Program-made: the position numbers and the translations under genes
Notes under the pieces: generated by a model
The model's database searches: none
What the model was told of the DNA's origin: nothing
Seen by the model: the letters and a program-made list of their open reading frames with translations, nothing else
NCBI RefSeq assembly: GCF_030009775.1
Contig: NZ_JASCTH010000012.1
Span: 170,934 to 213,970, forward strand
Reading direction: 5' to 3'
Length of the DNA stretch: 43,037 nt
DNA from: Actinoplanes sandaracinus
GTDB lineage: Bacteria > Actinomycetota > Actinomycetes > Mycobacteriales > Micromonosporaceae
Shown here: in pieces, positions 32,169-40,827 of the stretch
How the letters are laid out: each line of letters opens with the position of its first letter
Numbering within the stretch: the first letter of the stretch is position 1

Positions 32169-34612
32169 TCGTTCCACTCGGCGTCGGGGGTCTCCCAGTA
32201 GAAGCCGTAGGCCTTCTTGCTGGAGATCACGGCGCCACGGTTGTTGACGTGCTTGCGGACACCGTCGCGGTTGAAGGTGAACTCCCAGTCGGCGGCCTTC
32301 TGGAAGAAGTCCACCGCCATGATGTGGATTTCCTTGTAACCAGGGAAGTCGCCCCGCGATTTCCGGTAATCCGCCTGGCTGCGCCAGTCGGCGACCGGAT
32401 TCGACTTCGGCTGGTTGGTCTGGTCGATACCGAGGATCTTGCCGCCGGCGCGGAAGTAGACGATCGTCCCCTCCTGCGATTTCTGCCAGCCCTCCGGAAC
32501 ATAGACCGAGAAGCCGGTCGGGTCCTTGTGCTCGATCCACCCGTCCGGTCGCTCCGGACGACCGCCCGCGCTGGGGCTCATGCTCGCCGGGCCGGCGGGG
32601 CTCGCGCTCGCGACCGGCTCCGTCGACGGCGGCGGCGCCTGCACGGCGTCGACCGGCGGCGCGGCAGGCGATGTCGACGGCCCCGCCGACGTCGCCGGCG
32701 TCGCCGCGGCGGTGGGCGCCGGCTTGGCAGCGGGGGTGTCGGTGTCTCCGGCGCCGAGCGCCCACGCCGTGCCGGCGGCGAGGACGACGGCCAGCGTGGC
32801 CGCGATGAGGACCAGGCCGCGGCGTGAGCGACCATTTCCGGTCAGCGCGAGCGGCGCATCATTGTCCGGCACGTGCGGGCGCCGCTGCGCCGGAACGACA
32901 CCACGGCCCAGCGCGACCGGCGTGACGGCTGGCTGGGTGACCGGCTCGTCGATCCGGGTGTCAGAGACGGCCGCCGGGCCCGCCTCCACCACCGTGGGGG
33001 AATCGCCGGGCGCTTCGGCGTCACCCCGGTCACCCGCTTCGGCGCCACCGGGATCAGCCACGACGGCGGCCGTGCCGGACGATCCCGCATCCTGCTCGGC
33101 GGCGCGCGGCCCGGCCGCACCGTCCGCGGCCTGCTCGCCGTCGCCAGGACCGTCCGCACCCGGCTCGCTGCCGCTGGGACCGGCCGCAGCGTCCGCGTCC
33201 GGCTCGCTGCCGCCGGAACCGGCCGCACCGTCCGCGTCCGGCTCGCTGCCGCCGGAACCGGCCGCACCGTCCGCGTCCGGCTCGCTGCCGCCGGAACCGG
33301 CCGCACCGTCCGCGTCCGGCTCGCTGCCGCTGGGACCGGCCGCAGCGTCCGCGTCCGGCTCGCTGTCGCCCGGGCCAGCCGCGCTGTCCGCGCTGTCCGC
33401 AAGCGGCGAGTCTGCGTCACGGGAGCCGCCCGCCGCCCCGCCGGACGCCTCAGCTTTCGGGCCGTCACCAGGCGAGGCATCCGGTGAGAGCGCCGCACCG
33501 GACGACTCGGCGCCCGATCCGCCGGTGGCCTCAGCGCCGGCGTCCCCGGCCGTTGCCGCCGTGCCGCTCCCGCCCGGCCCGCCGGCGATCGCCGCACTGC
33601 CTTTGGCCGCACCGCTGTCAGCGGCAGCACCGGTAGCACCGCCGGCCGCCGCCGCGCCGCTCTTGGCCCCGCCACCCCTGGTGAACAGGGACGGTTTGGA
33701 GTCGCCCGACGCGCGGGGCCGGGGGATCCGGAAAGCCGCGACGAGCCCCGCCAGACCGGTGGGCGCCGGCCGCTCGTCGGCCGAGGCCTCATCGGAGCCG
33801 AACGTGCCGTCGAGGATGGCGCGGGCGAGGCTCTCCGCGTCCTCGGCGGTCATCCGGGCGGCCGGGTCCTTGCGGAGCAGGCCGTCCAGCAGGGGGCGAA
33901 CCGCGCCGGCCCGCTGGGGCGGGTCCGGTTCCTCGGTGGTGAGCGCGGTGAGCGTCGCCATCGTCGAGCCACGCTGGTAGGGCGCCTGGCCCTCGACCGC
34001 CGCGTACAGGGTGGCGCCGAGCGACCACAGGTCCGCCGCCGGCCCGCTGGCGCCGGTCTGCGCCCGCTCCGGCGCCATGAACTGGGGCGACCCGACCAGG
34101 ACGTCCGAGCGGCTGATCACGCCGTCGTCGTCGACCGCCGCGATGCCGAAGTCGGTCAGCAGGACCCGCCCGTCTTCGGCGAGCAGCACGTTCGCCGGTT
34201 TCACGTCGCGGTGCTCCACGCCCAGACGGTGTGCGGTGCGCAGCGCGCCGAGCAGGTCCAGGCCGATGCGGGCCACCCGGTACGGGTCGATCGGCCCGTG
34301 TTCGGCGATCTCCTCCCGCAGCGACCGGCAGGGCACGTACTCCATGACGATCCAGGTGCGGTCGTCGAGCTGCAGTACGTCGTACACCTGAACGACGTTG
34401 GGGTGGCTGATGCGCGCCGCCGCACGTGCCTCGCGGAGCGTGCGCCGGGCGGACGCCGCGTCGTCGCTGCCGAACGGCTGGTAGAGCTCCTTGATCGCGA
34501 CGTCCCGTTCGAGGGTCTCGTCACGGGCCAGGAGGACCTGGCCCATTCCTCCGCGGCCCAGGATCTCACCGAGCCGGTACCGTCCGGCGAGCAACACGGG
34601 CGCATCAGGCAT
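32117..34612 (-). CDS. Membrane Ser/Thr protein kinase with repeat linker and outer domain
   Basis: This 831-residue eukaryotic-type kinase has a catalytic domain (about 10-275) with LGRGGMGQV, Lys41, HRDVKPAN (Asp136) and DFG (Asp154). A long Gly/Ala/Ser/Asp linker follows, including a 13-residue tandem repeat (GSEPDADGAAG-like), then one membrane helix (GLVLIAATLAVVLAAGTAWALG-type segment), a Pro/Ala/Thr spacer and a C-terminal domain of about 135 residues (from DGWIEHKDPTGFSVYVPEGW) placed outside. There are no PASTA repeats. ATG 34612 follows TATAAC by seven bases. The outer domain may sense an envelope signal. Confidence 0.85.
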   Translation of the reverse strand: MPDAPVLLAGRYRLGEILGRGGMGQVLLARDETLERDVAIKELYQPFGSDDAASARRTLREARAAARISHPNVVQVYDVLQLDDRTWIVMEYVPCRSLREEIAEHGPIDPYRVARIGLDLLGALRTAHRLGVEHRDVKPANVLLAEDGRVLLTDFGIAAVDDDGVISRSDVLVGSPQFMAPERAQTGASGPAADLWSLGATLYAAVEGQAPYQRGSTMATLTALTTEEPDPPQRAGAVRPLLDGLLRKDPAARMTAEDAESLARAILDGTFGSDEASADERPAPTGLAGLVAAFRIPRPRASGDSKPSLFTRGGGAKSGAAAAGGATGAAADSGAAKGSAAIAGGPGGSGTAATAGDAGAEATGGSGAESSGAALSPDASPGDGPKAEASGGAAGGSRDADSPLADSADSAAGPGDSEPDADAAAGPSGSEPDADGAAGSGGSEPDADGAAGSGGSEPDADGAAGSGGSEPDADAAAGPSGSEPGADGPGDGEQAADGAAGPRAAEQDAGSSGTAAVVADPGGAEAGDRGDAEAPGDSPTVVEAGPAAVSDTRIDEPVTQPAVTPVALGRGVVPAQRRPHVPDNDAPLALTGNGRSRRGLVLIAATLAVVLAAGTAWALGAGDTDTPAAKPAPTAAATPATSAGPSTSPAAPPVDAVQAPPPSTEPVASASPAGPASMSPSAGGRPERPDGWIEHKDPTGFSVYVPEGWQKSQEGTIVYFRAGGKILGIDQTNQPKSNPVADWRSQADYRKSRGDFPGYKEIHIMAVDFFQKAADWEFTFNRDGVRKHVNNRGAVISSKKAYGFYWETPDAEWNDHRDDLQLVFDSFQPAK
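33162..33395. repeat. 39-bp tandem repeat inside the kinase gene
   Basis: Units start at 33162, 33201, 33240, 33279, 33318 and 33357, an exact 39-base (13-codon) period. The central copies are nearly identical at the DNA level, which suggests recent expansion; the end copies differ slightly. Confidence 0.85.
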
Positions 34613-34798
34613 GGGCACCGTTATACCCGCCCGGCGCACGTGTAACTCCAGCCCCCACTTGCGCCAAGCCGCATAACGGGCATCCGGCGGCCCTCCCGGG
34701 CCGTTCCCCCGCCGGATTTCTCGCCCTGACGGTCTCCACACCGGCCTGTGAGGGTTCTCACCTCGGCTGATCCTGTTCCGCGTACGCACCCCGTCGCC
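34613..34798. other. Gap between kinase and ABC permease genes
   Basis: Besides the kinase -10 element (TATAAC, minus strand, 34620-34625) this 186-base gap holds a small hairpin GTGAG-GGTT-CTCAC at 34748-34761, just beyond the ABC permease stop, a weak terminator candidate. Nothing else is seen. Confidence 0.35.
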
Positions 34799-37021
34799 CT
34801 ATCTCGCGGTCGCCGGACGCCGGGTGAGCCGGGCGGCCGGAATCGTCGCGGCGCCGATCGCGAGCACCAGGCAGGCCAGCACCGTCGTGGTGATGACCGG
34901 CCACGACACCAGCGTCGGGACGTCCTGTCCGATCTGGGCGGCCAGCGAGCGGGCCGACCCGGCGACCGCGACGACGCCGGCCGCGCCGCCCAGCAGGGCG
35001 CCGATCACCACCGCCAGCCCCGTCTCCAGGGCCACCGCCCGCAGCACCTGCGACCCGGTGGCGCCGGCCAGGCGCAGCACCCGATGGTCGGGCGCTCGCC
35101 GGCGGGCCGTCATGAGCAGGGTGTTGACGACGGCGAGGGCGCCCGCTCCGGCGGAGACGGCGAGCAGCAGGAGCGTGAACGTGTCGATCAGCCGGTCGTC
35201 CTCGACCTCGGCCTGCCGGGCCACGTCGCCCGGGGTGGTCTTGCGCGCGCCCGGTCCGGCCGGCCCGGCCGGGGCGGGGTAGGCCGCCGGAGCGAGCGCG
35301 GACGGGTCGTGTTGCCGCACCGTGTCGCGGGCGACGATCAGGTCGGCGCGGAACGGGCCGGGCGGCGCGGTGCCGGCCACCGGCAACGTCTCGGTCACGC
35401 CGTCGGCGTAGGTGACGGTGACCTGGACCGCGCCGGCCTTCTCCGCCGGGAGCAGTGCCGTTCCGGGCCGGACCTCGTCCACCCCGACCACCACCACGGC
35501 CCGGCCGCCGACGTAGGCGGTGGTGTCAAGCGCCGCCCGGGAGGCGACCCCGTCGTGCAGCCCCGGAGTGTCGTCCGGCATCAGGATGTCGCCGGCCGGC
35601 AGCGCGGCGGCGCGCTGCGTGTCCCAGGCGGCGGCCGAGGTCTGCACCGTCCCGGTGACGAAGACCGCGAACGCGACGGTGAACAGCACCGGCGCCGCGG
35701 TCGACGCGGTCCGCCGGACGGCGGTGCGGGCACTTTCGCGGGCCAGGGTGGCGATGACCCCGCGCAACGGGGCGAGCAGCAGCCGGATGAGCGCCGGCAC
35801 CACCGCCGGGGCGAGCAGGGCCGTTCCCGCGATCAACGCCATCGCGCCGAGGAGGGCGTACGACCCCAGGTCGCTCATCTTCTCGCTGGCCGCGGCCGCG
35901 ACACCGGCCGCGACACCGGCGGCGACCGCGATCAGGCCGGCCACCCAGCGGGCCCGGCTCATCGCGCGGGGCTCCCACTCGGCGACGCGCAGGGCTTCGA
36001 GCGCGCCGATCCGTGACACCCGGCGGGCGGCCGTGGCGGCGCCGGCCAGGGCGACGAGCGGACCGGCGGCGAACGCGACGGCGAGCACCCACGGCTGCCA
36101 GTACACGGTGTAGCCGGCCGGTTCGAGATCCGCACGGACCAGCAACGCGGCCATCGGCAGCGCGGCCAGTGAGCCGAGGAGCACGCCGGCCGCTGCGGCC
36201 GCGGCGCCGAGCAGCAGCGCCGACCGGTAGAGCATGCCGCGGACCTGGCGCGGCGTCGCCCCGACCGCACGGAGCAGGCCGATCTCGCGGCGGCGCTGGT
36301 TCACCTCGTACGCCGAGGTCGATGCCACCAGGAACAGGCAGGCGAACCCGGCGACGGCGGCGGTCGCGGTGAGCACCTGCATGCCGATCCAGCGGACCCG
36401 GGCGTCGGCGCGTGACTCGGCGCGGCCACGGTCGTCTCCGGTCAGGACGGTGCCGTCGGCGCCGGCCGCGGCCCGCAGCGCGGCGGGATCGACGTCGCCG
36501 GACACCCCGATCGTCCGGACACCGGGCGCCAGCCGGGCCGCCGCCTCCTCCGGCAGGTGGACCCCGGGCAGGTCGGTGTGCCCGGTGACCCGCCACTGCG
36601 CCGGCCCGGAACCGGTGAGCACGGTGAGGTCGGCGCCGACCGGCACGCCGAGCGCCTCGTCGACGACGGCGCCGCTCTGGTCCGGCCCGTGCCAGGCGTG
36701 CCCGCGGGTGACGCCGGGAACCGGCCGTCCGTCCTTCAGCGGCTGGGCGTAGAAGTCGCGGTCCACGGTCACCCCGGTCACGCCGGGAACCGAGCGCAGC
36801 CGCTGCGCCAGGGACTGCACGGTGTCGGCCGGCCACGGGACCGGCTCGGCGAACTCGTCGGCCCGGTTGGCGGCCGCCGGGCTCTGCACCACGGCGGCGA
36901 ACCCCTCGAAACGGTCCGGCACGCGGGGCCGGGCCGAGGTGAGCAGCAACAGGAAAGTCGTGACGATCACGGTGCCGACCAGGATCGCGACGAACGTGCC
37001 GGCTCGGTCCCGGGTCAGCAT
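34799..37021 (-). CDS. FtsX/MacB-type ABC transporter permease
   Basis: This 740-residue permease has two FtsX domains. After a first helix (GTFVAILVGTVIVTTFLLLL) comes an outer domain (about 35-210), then helices near 215-330, a second set from about 355-470, a second outer domain and a last helix group (about 620-730). EVNQRRREIGLLRAVGATPRQVRGM is the typical cytoplasmic coupling segment. Such systems export peptides or lipids or act as mechanotransmitters. Start ATG 37021 overlaps the ATPase gene by seven bases. Together with the divergent two-component genes it resembles antimicrobial-peptide or envelope stress modules. Confidence 0.88.
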   Translation of the reverse strand: MLTRDRAGTFVAILVGTVIVTTFLLLLTSARPRVPDRFEGFAAVVQSPAAANRADEFAEPVPWPADTVQSLAQRLRSVPGVTGVTVDRDFYAQPLKDGRPVPGVTRGHAWHGPDQSGAVVDEALGVPVGADLTVLTGSGPAQWRVTGHTDLPGVHLPEEAAARLAPGVRTIGVSGDVDPAALRAAAGADGTVLTGDDRGRAESRADARVRWIGMQVLTATAAVAGFACLFLVASTSAYEVNQRRREIGLLRAVGATPRQVRGMLYRSALLLGAAAAAAGVLLGSLAALPMAALLVRADLEPAGYTVYWQPWVLAVAFAAGPLVALAGAATAARRVSRIGALEALRVAEWEPRAMSRARWVAGLIAVAAGVAAGVAAAASEKMSDLGSYALLGAMALIAGTALLAPAVVPALIRLLLAPLRGVIATLARESARTAVRRTASTAAPVLFTVAFAVFVTGTVQTSAAAWDTQRAAALPAGDILMPDDTPGLHDGVASRAALDTTAYVGGRAVVVVGVDEVRPGTALLPAEKAGAVQVTVTYADGVTETLPVAGTAPPGPFRADLIVARDTVRQHDPSALAPAAYPAPAGPAGPGARKTTPGDVARQAEVEDDRLIDTFTLLLLAVSAGAGALAVVNTLLMTARRRAPDHRVLRLAGATGSQVLRAVALETGLAVVIGALLGGAAGVVAVAGSARSLAAQIGQDVPTLVSWPVITTTVLACLVLAIGAATIPAARLTRRPATAR

Positions 37022-37740
37022 GCCCGCTCCAGCGCGGTCATCCGGTCGGCGACCGTGGCCGCGTCGGCCCCGGTCAGCTCATCGGTGATCCGCCCGTCGA
37101 CCAGCAGCACCACCCGGTCGGCGACGGCCGCGGCCACCGGGTCGTGGGTCACCATCACGATCGTCCGCCCGTGCCGGTCGACCAGACCGCGCAGGAGATC
37201 CAAGACCTGATGCGACGTACGGTTGTCGAGCGCACCCGTCGGCTCGTCGGCGAAGAGCACCGCCGGGCGGGTGAACAGCGCCCGGGCGATCGCCACCCGC
37301 TGCTGCTGACCGCCGGAGAGCTCACGCGGCCGGTGCCCGACTCGGTCGGCCAGGCCCACCTCGGCCAGGGCCGCCCGTACCAGTTCGTCGTCGGCGCGGC
37401 GGCCGGCGAGACGCAGTGGCAGGGCGACGTTCTGCGCCGCGGTCAGCGACGAGACCAGGTTGAAGTCCTGGAAGACGAACCCGACCCGGTCGCGGCGCAA
37501 CCGGGTGAGCGCGGTCTCACCGAGGTCGCCGAGCCGGGTGCCGGCGATCGTCACGGTGCCGCTGGTGGGCGCTTCGAGTCCGGCCGCGCAGTGCAGCAGG
37601 GTGGACTTGCCGGAGCCGGAGGGCCCCATCACCGCGGTGAAGGTGCCCTCGGCGAAACGCGTGGTCACGCCGTCCAGCGCGGTCACCGGACCGGCGCCGC
37701 CGTCATATCTCTTGCCAAGGTCGTGCAACTCGACTGCCAT
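37015..37740 (-). CDS. ABC transporter ATPase, MacB/LolD type
   Basis: This 241-residue ATPase drives the following permease. Walker A is GPSGSGKST (39-47), signature LSGGQQQR, Walker B VLFADEPTGALD with the LolD/MacB-type sequence, and switch His in VTHD. I chose ATG 37740; no clear ribosome binding site is seen, and longer forms would run into the divergent promoter region. The two-component genes start 132 bases away in the opposite direction. Confidence 0.9.
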   Translation of the reverse strand: MAVELHDLGKRYDGGAGPVTALDGVTTRFAEGTFTAVMGPSGSGKSTLLHCAAGLEAPTSGTVTIAGTRLGDLGETALTRLRRDRVGFVFQDFNLVSSLTAAQNVALPLRLAGRRADDELVRAALAEVGLADRVGHRPRELSGGQQQRVAIARALFTRPAVLFADEPTGALDNRTSHQVLDLLRGLVDRHGRTIVMVTHDPVAAAVADRVVLLVDGRITDELTGADAATVADRMTALERAC

Positions 37741-37860
37741 GCCATGACGATGCCGCCGCGCCCCTGCCGCTGTCGTCGAGCCCAGGAATGCTCTTGGAGG
37801 GCCGGAGTCATACCCTGGGCTGACGGTCCGGGGGTGGACGCACCCGGAGACGGGGATGGA

Positions 37861-37866
37861 TACGCT
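37861..37866 (+). promoter_or_regulatory. -10 hexamer of leaderless kinase transcript
   Basis: TACGCT (TANNNT) is followed by six bases and then the ATG at 37873, with no ribosome binding site. This matches the leaderless pattern at 7108 and 29491. Confidence 0.55.
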
Positions 37867-37872
37867 CGCCGC

Positions 37873-39183
37873 ATGCCCGTACCGTCCATTCTGGTGCAAC
37901 GCCCGGGCCCGGCAGCGCAGCGGGCCGTCGATCTGCTGGCCGCCGTCGCGGCCGGTCTGCTGTGCTGGTTCGCGGCCGCCGACACTTCGGTCCGCGCGTC
38001 GCCCGAGCCGGCCTGGGTGGCCGTGCTCGCCGGGGTGGCGGTCGGTGGCCCGCTCGCCGTCCGGCGCCGGTGGCCGATCGTGACGGCCGTCGCGATCGCC
38101 GCGTCGTCCTCGATCCTGCTCATCACCCGGGTCATCCCCAACGCCGCCTCCCCCGCCCCGGTGACGGCCGCAGGAGTCGCGCTCTACACGATCGGGCTTC
38201 TCGTGCCCGGCCGTCCGGGCGGCGCAGGAGCCGTGACGGCGACCGCGGTGCTGCTGGTCGGTATGGGGTTCAGCGGCAGCTCCGCCGAATCATCCGACTC
38301 ACCCGGCGCGGCCGGAGTCGTCTTCGCCGCGCTGATCTGCGGGGCGAGCTGGGCCATCGGCTGGACTCTTCGCGAGCGGCGCCGGCACGCCCGGATCACC
38401 GCCACCCAGAGCACCGCGCAGGCGGTCGCCGAGGAGCGGCTACGGATCGCCCGCGAGATGCACGACGCGGTCGGGCACAGCCTCAGCCTGATCGCGGTCA
38501 AGGCGGCGGTCGCCAACCACGTCGCCCGGCAGCGCCCCGAAGAGGTCGGCGACGCCCTCGAAGTGATCGAGTCGGAGAGCCGCGGCGCCCTCGCCGAGCT
38601 GCGGCGCGTGGTCGGCGCGTTGCGCACCGAACCGGAGTGGGGTACACCGCCCACCCTCCGGGACCTGGGCCGGCTCGCCGAGCGGGCCGAGTCCGCCGGG
38701 GTGCCGGTGCGCCTCGACGTCCAGGTCGGGGACGATCTCCCCGAGTCGGTGACGGCGGCCGCCTACCGCATCGTCCAGGAGTCGCTGACCAACGTGGTCC
38801 GGCACGCCGCGCCCGCCTCGTGCCGGGTGGCCGTCGAGAGCACCGGCGCAGGGCTGCGGATCTCGGTCACCGACGACGGCGCCCGGCGGCCCGCACCGGC
38901 GTCCGGCGGCGGGACGGGCCTCGTCGGCATGCAGGAGCGGGTCGCCGCCTACGGCGGCACGTTCAGCGCCGGGCCGCGTCCGGGTGGCGGTTTCGCCGTG
39001 GTCGCCACCCTTCCCTACCGATCCACCGGTGGCTCCGGCAAGGCCGCCGCCGTCGGCTCGGGCCACCGAAGCGCCGCCGGTACGCCCTCACCCGCGGCCG
39101 CGGCTGCCGGGAAGGGCGGCGGCGCGGCCGGGATCGGCAGCGGAACCGCCGGAATCGGAGAGATCGGCGGGATCGGGCGATGA
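37873..39183 (+). CDS. NarL-type membrane sensor histidine kinase
   Basis: This 436-residue kinase has four to six hydrophobic segments in residues 17-165, with no large sensor loop, then a HisKA_3 domain with His197 in REMHDAVGHSLSL, and an HATPase domain (about 285-372) ending GTGLVGMQERVAAYGG. The short-loop layout is that of intramembrane-sensing kinases near ABC exporters. A Gly/Ala-rich tail (about 378-436) is unusual and overlaps the regulator start (ATGA). It probably signals for the divergent FtsX-type ABC pair. Confidence 0.9.
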   Translation: MPVPSILVQRPGPAAQRAVDLLAAVAAGLLCWFAAADTSVRASPEPAWVAVLAGVAVGGPLAVRRRWPIVTAVAIAASSSILLITRVIPNAASPAPVTAAGVALYTIGLLVPGRPGGAGAVTATAVLLVGMGFSGSSAESSDSPGAAGVVFAALICGASWAIGWTLRERRRHARITATQSTAQAVAEERLRIAREMHDAVGHSLSLIAVKAAVANHVARQRPEEVGDALEVIESESRGALAELRRVVGALRTEPEWGTPPTLRDLGRLAERAESAGVPVRLDVQVGDDLPESVTAAAYRIVQESLTNVVRHAAPASCRVAVESTGAGLRISVTDDGARRPAPASGGGTGLVGMQERVAAYGGTFSAGPRPGGGFAVVATLPYRSTGGSGKAAAVGSGHRSAAGTPSPAAAAAGKGGGAAGIGSGTAGIGEIGGIGR

Positions 39184-39863
39184 CCGAGGCCGAGAACCCG
39201 GTCCGGGTGCTCATCGCGGACGATCAGGCGCTGCTGCGAGCCAGCTTCCGCCTGCTGGTCGACACCACCCCGGGCCTGCTGGCGGTCGGCGAGGCGGGCA
39301 ACGGCGACGAAGCCGTCGCCCTGGCCCGGCAGCAACAGCCCGACGTGATCCTCATGGACATCCGCATGCCCGGCACCGACGGCATCGAGGCGACCCGCCG
39401 GATCTGCGGCTCCCCGGAGACCCCGTCGACGCGGGTGCTGATCCTGACCACCTTCGACTACGACGAGTACGTGTTCGCGGCGCTGCGGGCCGGCGCCAGC
39501 GGATTCCTGCTCAAGGACGTCCTGCCCGCCGATCTGATCGCCGCCGTCCGGGTGGTGGCCGGCGGCGACGCCCTCATCGCCCCCGGCATCACCCGCCGGC
39601 TGATCGCCCACTTCGCCACCCTGCCCGAGCCCGCCCCCGCGCGTCCCTCCGCGGCGCTGGCGAGCGTCACCGAGCGCGAGCGGGAGGTTCTGGCCCTGGT
39701 CGCCGGCGGTCTCTCCAACACCGAGATCGCCGGCCACCTGCAGCTCAGCCTCGCCACCGTGAAGACCCACATCGGGCGGCTGCTCGCCAAGCTGCAGGCC
39801 CGCGACCGCGCCCAGCTCGTCATCGTCGCCTACGAGACCGGCCTGGTGGTCCCGGCCCGCTGA
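39180..39863 (+). CDS. NarL/LuxR-type response regulator
   Basis: This 227-residue regulator has a receiver domain with Asp60 in ILMDIRMPGTDG and Lys in FLLKDV, and a C-terminal LuxR helix-turn-helix (about 155-220; TEREREVLALVAGGLSNTEIA). Its ATG overlaps the kinase stop, so the pair is translationally coupled. The ABC exporter genes facing it are the expected target. Confidence 0.92.
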   Translation: MTEAENPVRVLIADDQALLRASFRLLVDTTPGLLAVGEAGNGDEAVALARQQQPDVILMDIRMPGTDGIEATRRICGSPETPSTRVLILTTFDYDEYVFAALRAGASGFLLKDVLPADLIAAVRVVAGGDALIAPGITRRLIAHFATLPEPAPARPSAALASVTEREREVLALVAGGLSNTEIAGHLQLSLATVKTHIGRLLAKLQARDRAQLVIVAYETGLVVPAR

Positions 39864-39867
39864 CGGC

Positions 39868-39910
39868 CCCGCGCGTTCGGTCCCGATCAGTTCGCGACCG
39901 AACGCGCGGG
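39868..39910. terminator. 14-bp stem terminator after the two-component operon
   Basis: The arms 39868-39881 and 39897-39910 pair perfectly over 14 bases with a 15-base loop. The stem begins five bases past the response regulator stop. Confidence 0.8.
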
Positions 39911-40413
39911 CCGGCGCCGCAGCGCGCCTTCCGCTTCTCCCCGGCCGATCACCATCTGGCGGGGACGCCCGAAGCGCCGCCCCACCTGTCCGGGCGACTT
40001 GGGGCTCGCGCCACCTATCCGGGGCAAGGCCGGCGCCCCGCCACCCGCCCGAGCACGCCCGACGCCCTGCCAACCCGCCCGGGTAAGCACGGGGACCCGC
40101 CACCTCTCCCGGCAAGCCCCCGCCCCGTCCTCTCCCCCGGGCACCCCGTAGTCACCGGGCGGATTGATTGATTCACGGCGGGCTGGCGGTTCGCCCCGGC
40201 CATCAACCCGGCCGGTGGACCGGAAGCGAACCGGCCGTGCCCGGCGTCGGTCGTCTCACCGTGCCGCCCGCCGAAGCCGGCGCCGGCGCGGAGAGGTCCA
40301 CCGGCGGAGCCGGTCCCACCCGTACCCGCGGAATGGGGTGTGGTGATTGGAGGTGATTAGTAGGGGTTAGTGGGGGTACGTCTGCGAGAACAACGGCGCA
40401 GGACGGAGGGACG
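39911..40413. other. C-rich gene-free interval with degenerate repeats
   Basis: No credible gene is seen in about 500 bases. From about 39980 to 40130 the plus strand carries loosely repeated units of the form GCCACCTRTCCGGG or GCCACC-CGCCCG every 30-40 bases. From about 40338 to 40370 it turns purine-rich (GGTGATTGGAGGTGATTAG). GGAGGG at 40405-40410 is the ribosome binding site of the next gene. Confidence 0.4.
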
Positions 40414-40827
40414 ATGACCCACACAGACGCACGAACCGATCATTCGACCGCGGAACTGGTGAGCCAACTCAGCGAACAGGTGACCACCCTGGTCCGCGAT
40501 GAGCTGGCACTCGCCCGTCTCGAGTTGACCGAGAAAGGCAAGAAGGCCGGCAAGGGCGCGGGCCTGCTCGGCGGGGCCGGCGTGATCGCCCTGTACGGGC
40601 TGGGCGCCCTGTTCTTCACCGCCGGTGCGGCACTGTCGCTGGTCATGCCGGTCTGGGTGGCCGCCCTGATCGTGACGGTGGTCCTCATGGCCGGTGCCGG
40701 GATCGCCGCGATCGCCGGAAAACGAGAGGTCCAGGAAGCTGTGCCACCCATCCCTGATGCCGCGATCGCCAGCGGCCGCCGCGACATGGACGAGTTCATG
40801 GCCGCGACCCGGCGCGGGACGCACTGA
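40414..40827 (+). CDS. Phage_holin_3_6-family small membrane protein
   Basis: This 137-residue protein fits the actinobacterial Phage_holin_3_6 (putative actinobacterial holin-X) family. It has an amphipathic N-terminal helix (STAELVSQLSEQVTTLVRDE), then LARLELTEKGKKAGKGAG leading into two membrane helices (about 50-72 and 77-98). The family is chromosomal in most actinobacteria, its function is unknown, and there is no phage context here. GGAGGG precedes the ATG. The next gene starts on its stop codon (TGATG). Confidence 0.85.
   Translation: MTHTDARTDHSTAELVSQLSEQVTTLVRDELALARLELTEKGKKAGKGAGLLGGAGVIALYGLGALFFTAGAALSLVMPVWVAALIVTVVLMAGAGIAAIAGKREVQEAVPPIPDAAIASGRRDMDEFMAATRRGTH

Noticed and set aside
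32526..33980. Pro/Ser/Ala-rich open frame on the plus strand inside the kinase gene
   Set aside because: It mirrors the kinase linker repeats on the opposite strand; the minus-strand frame has kinase motifs and a membrane helix.
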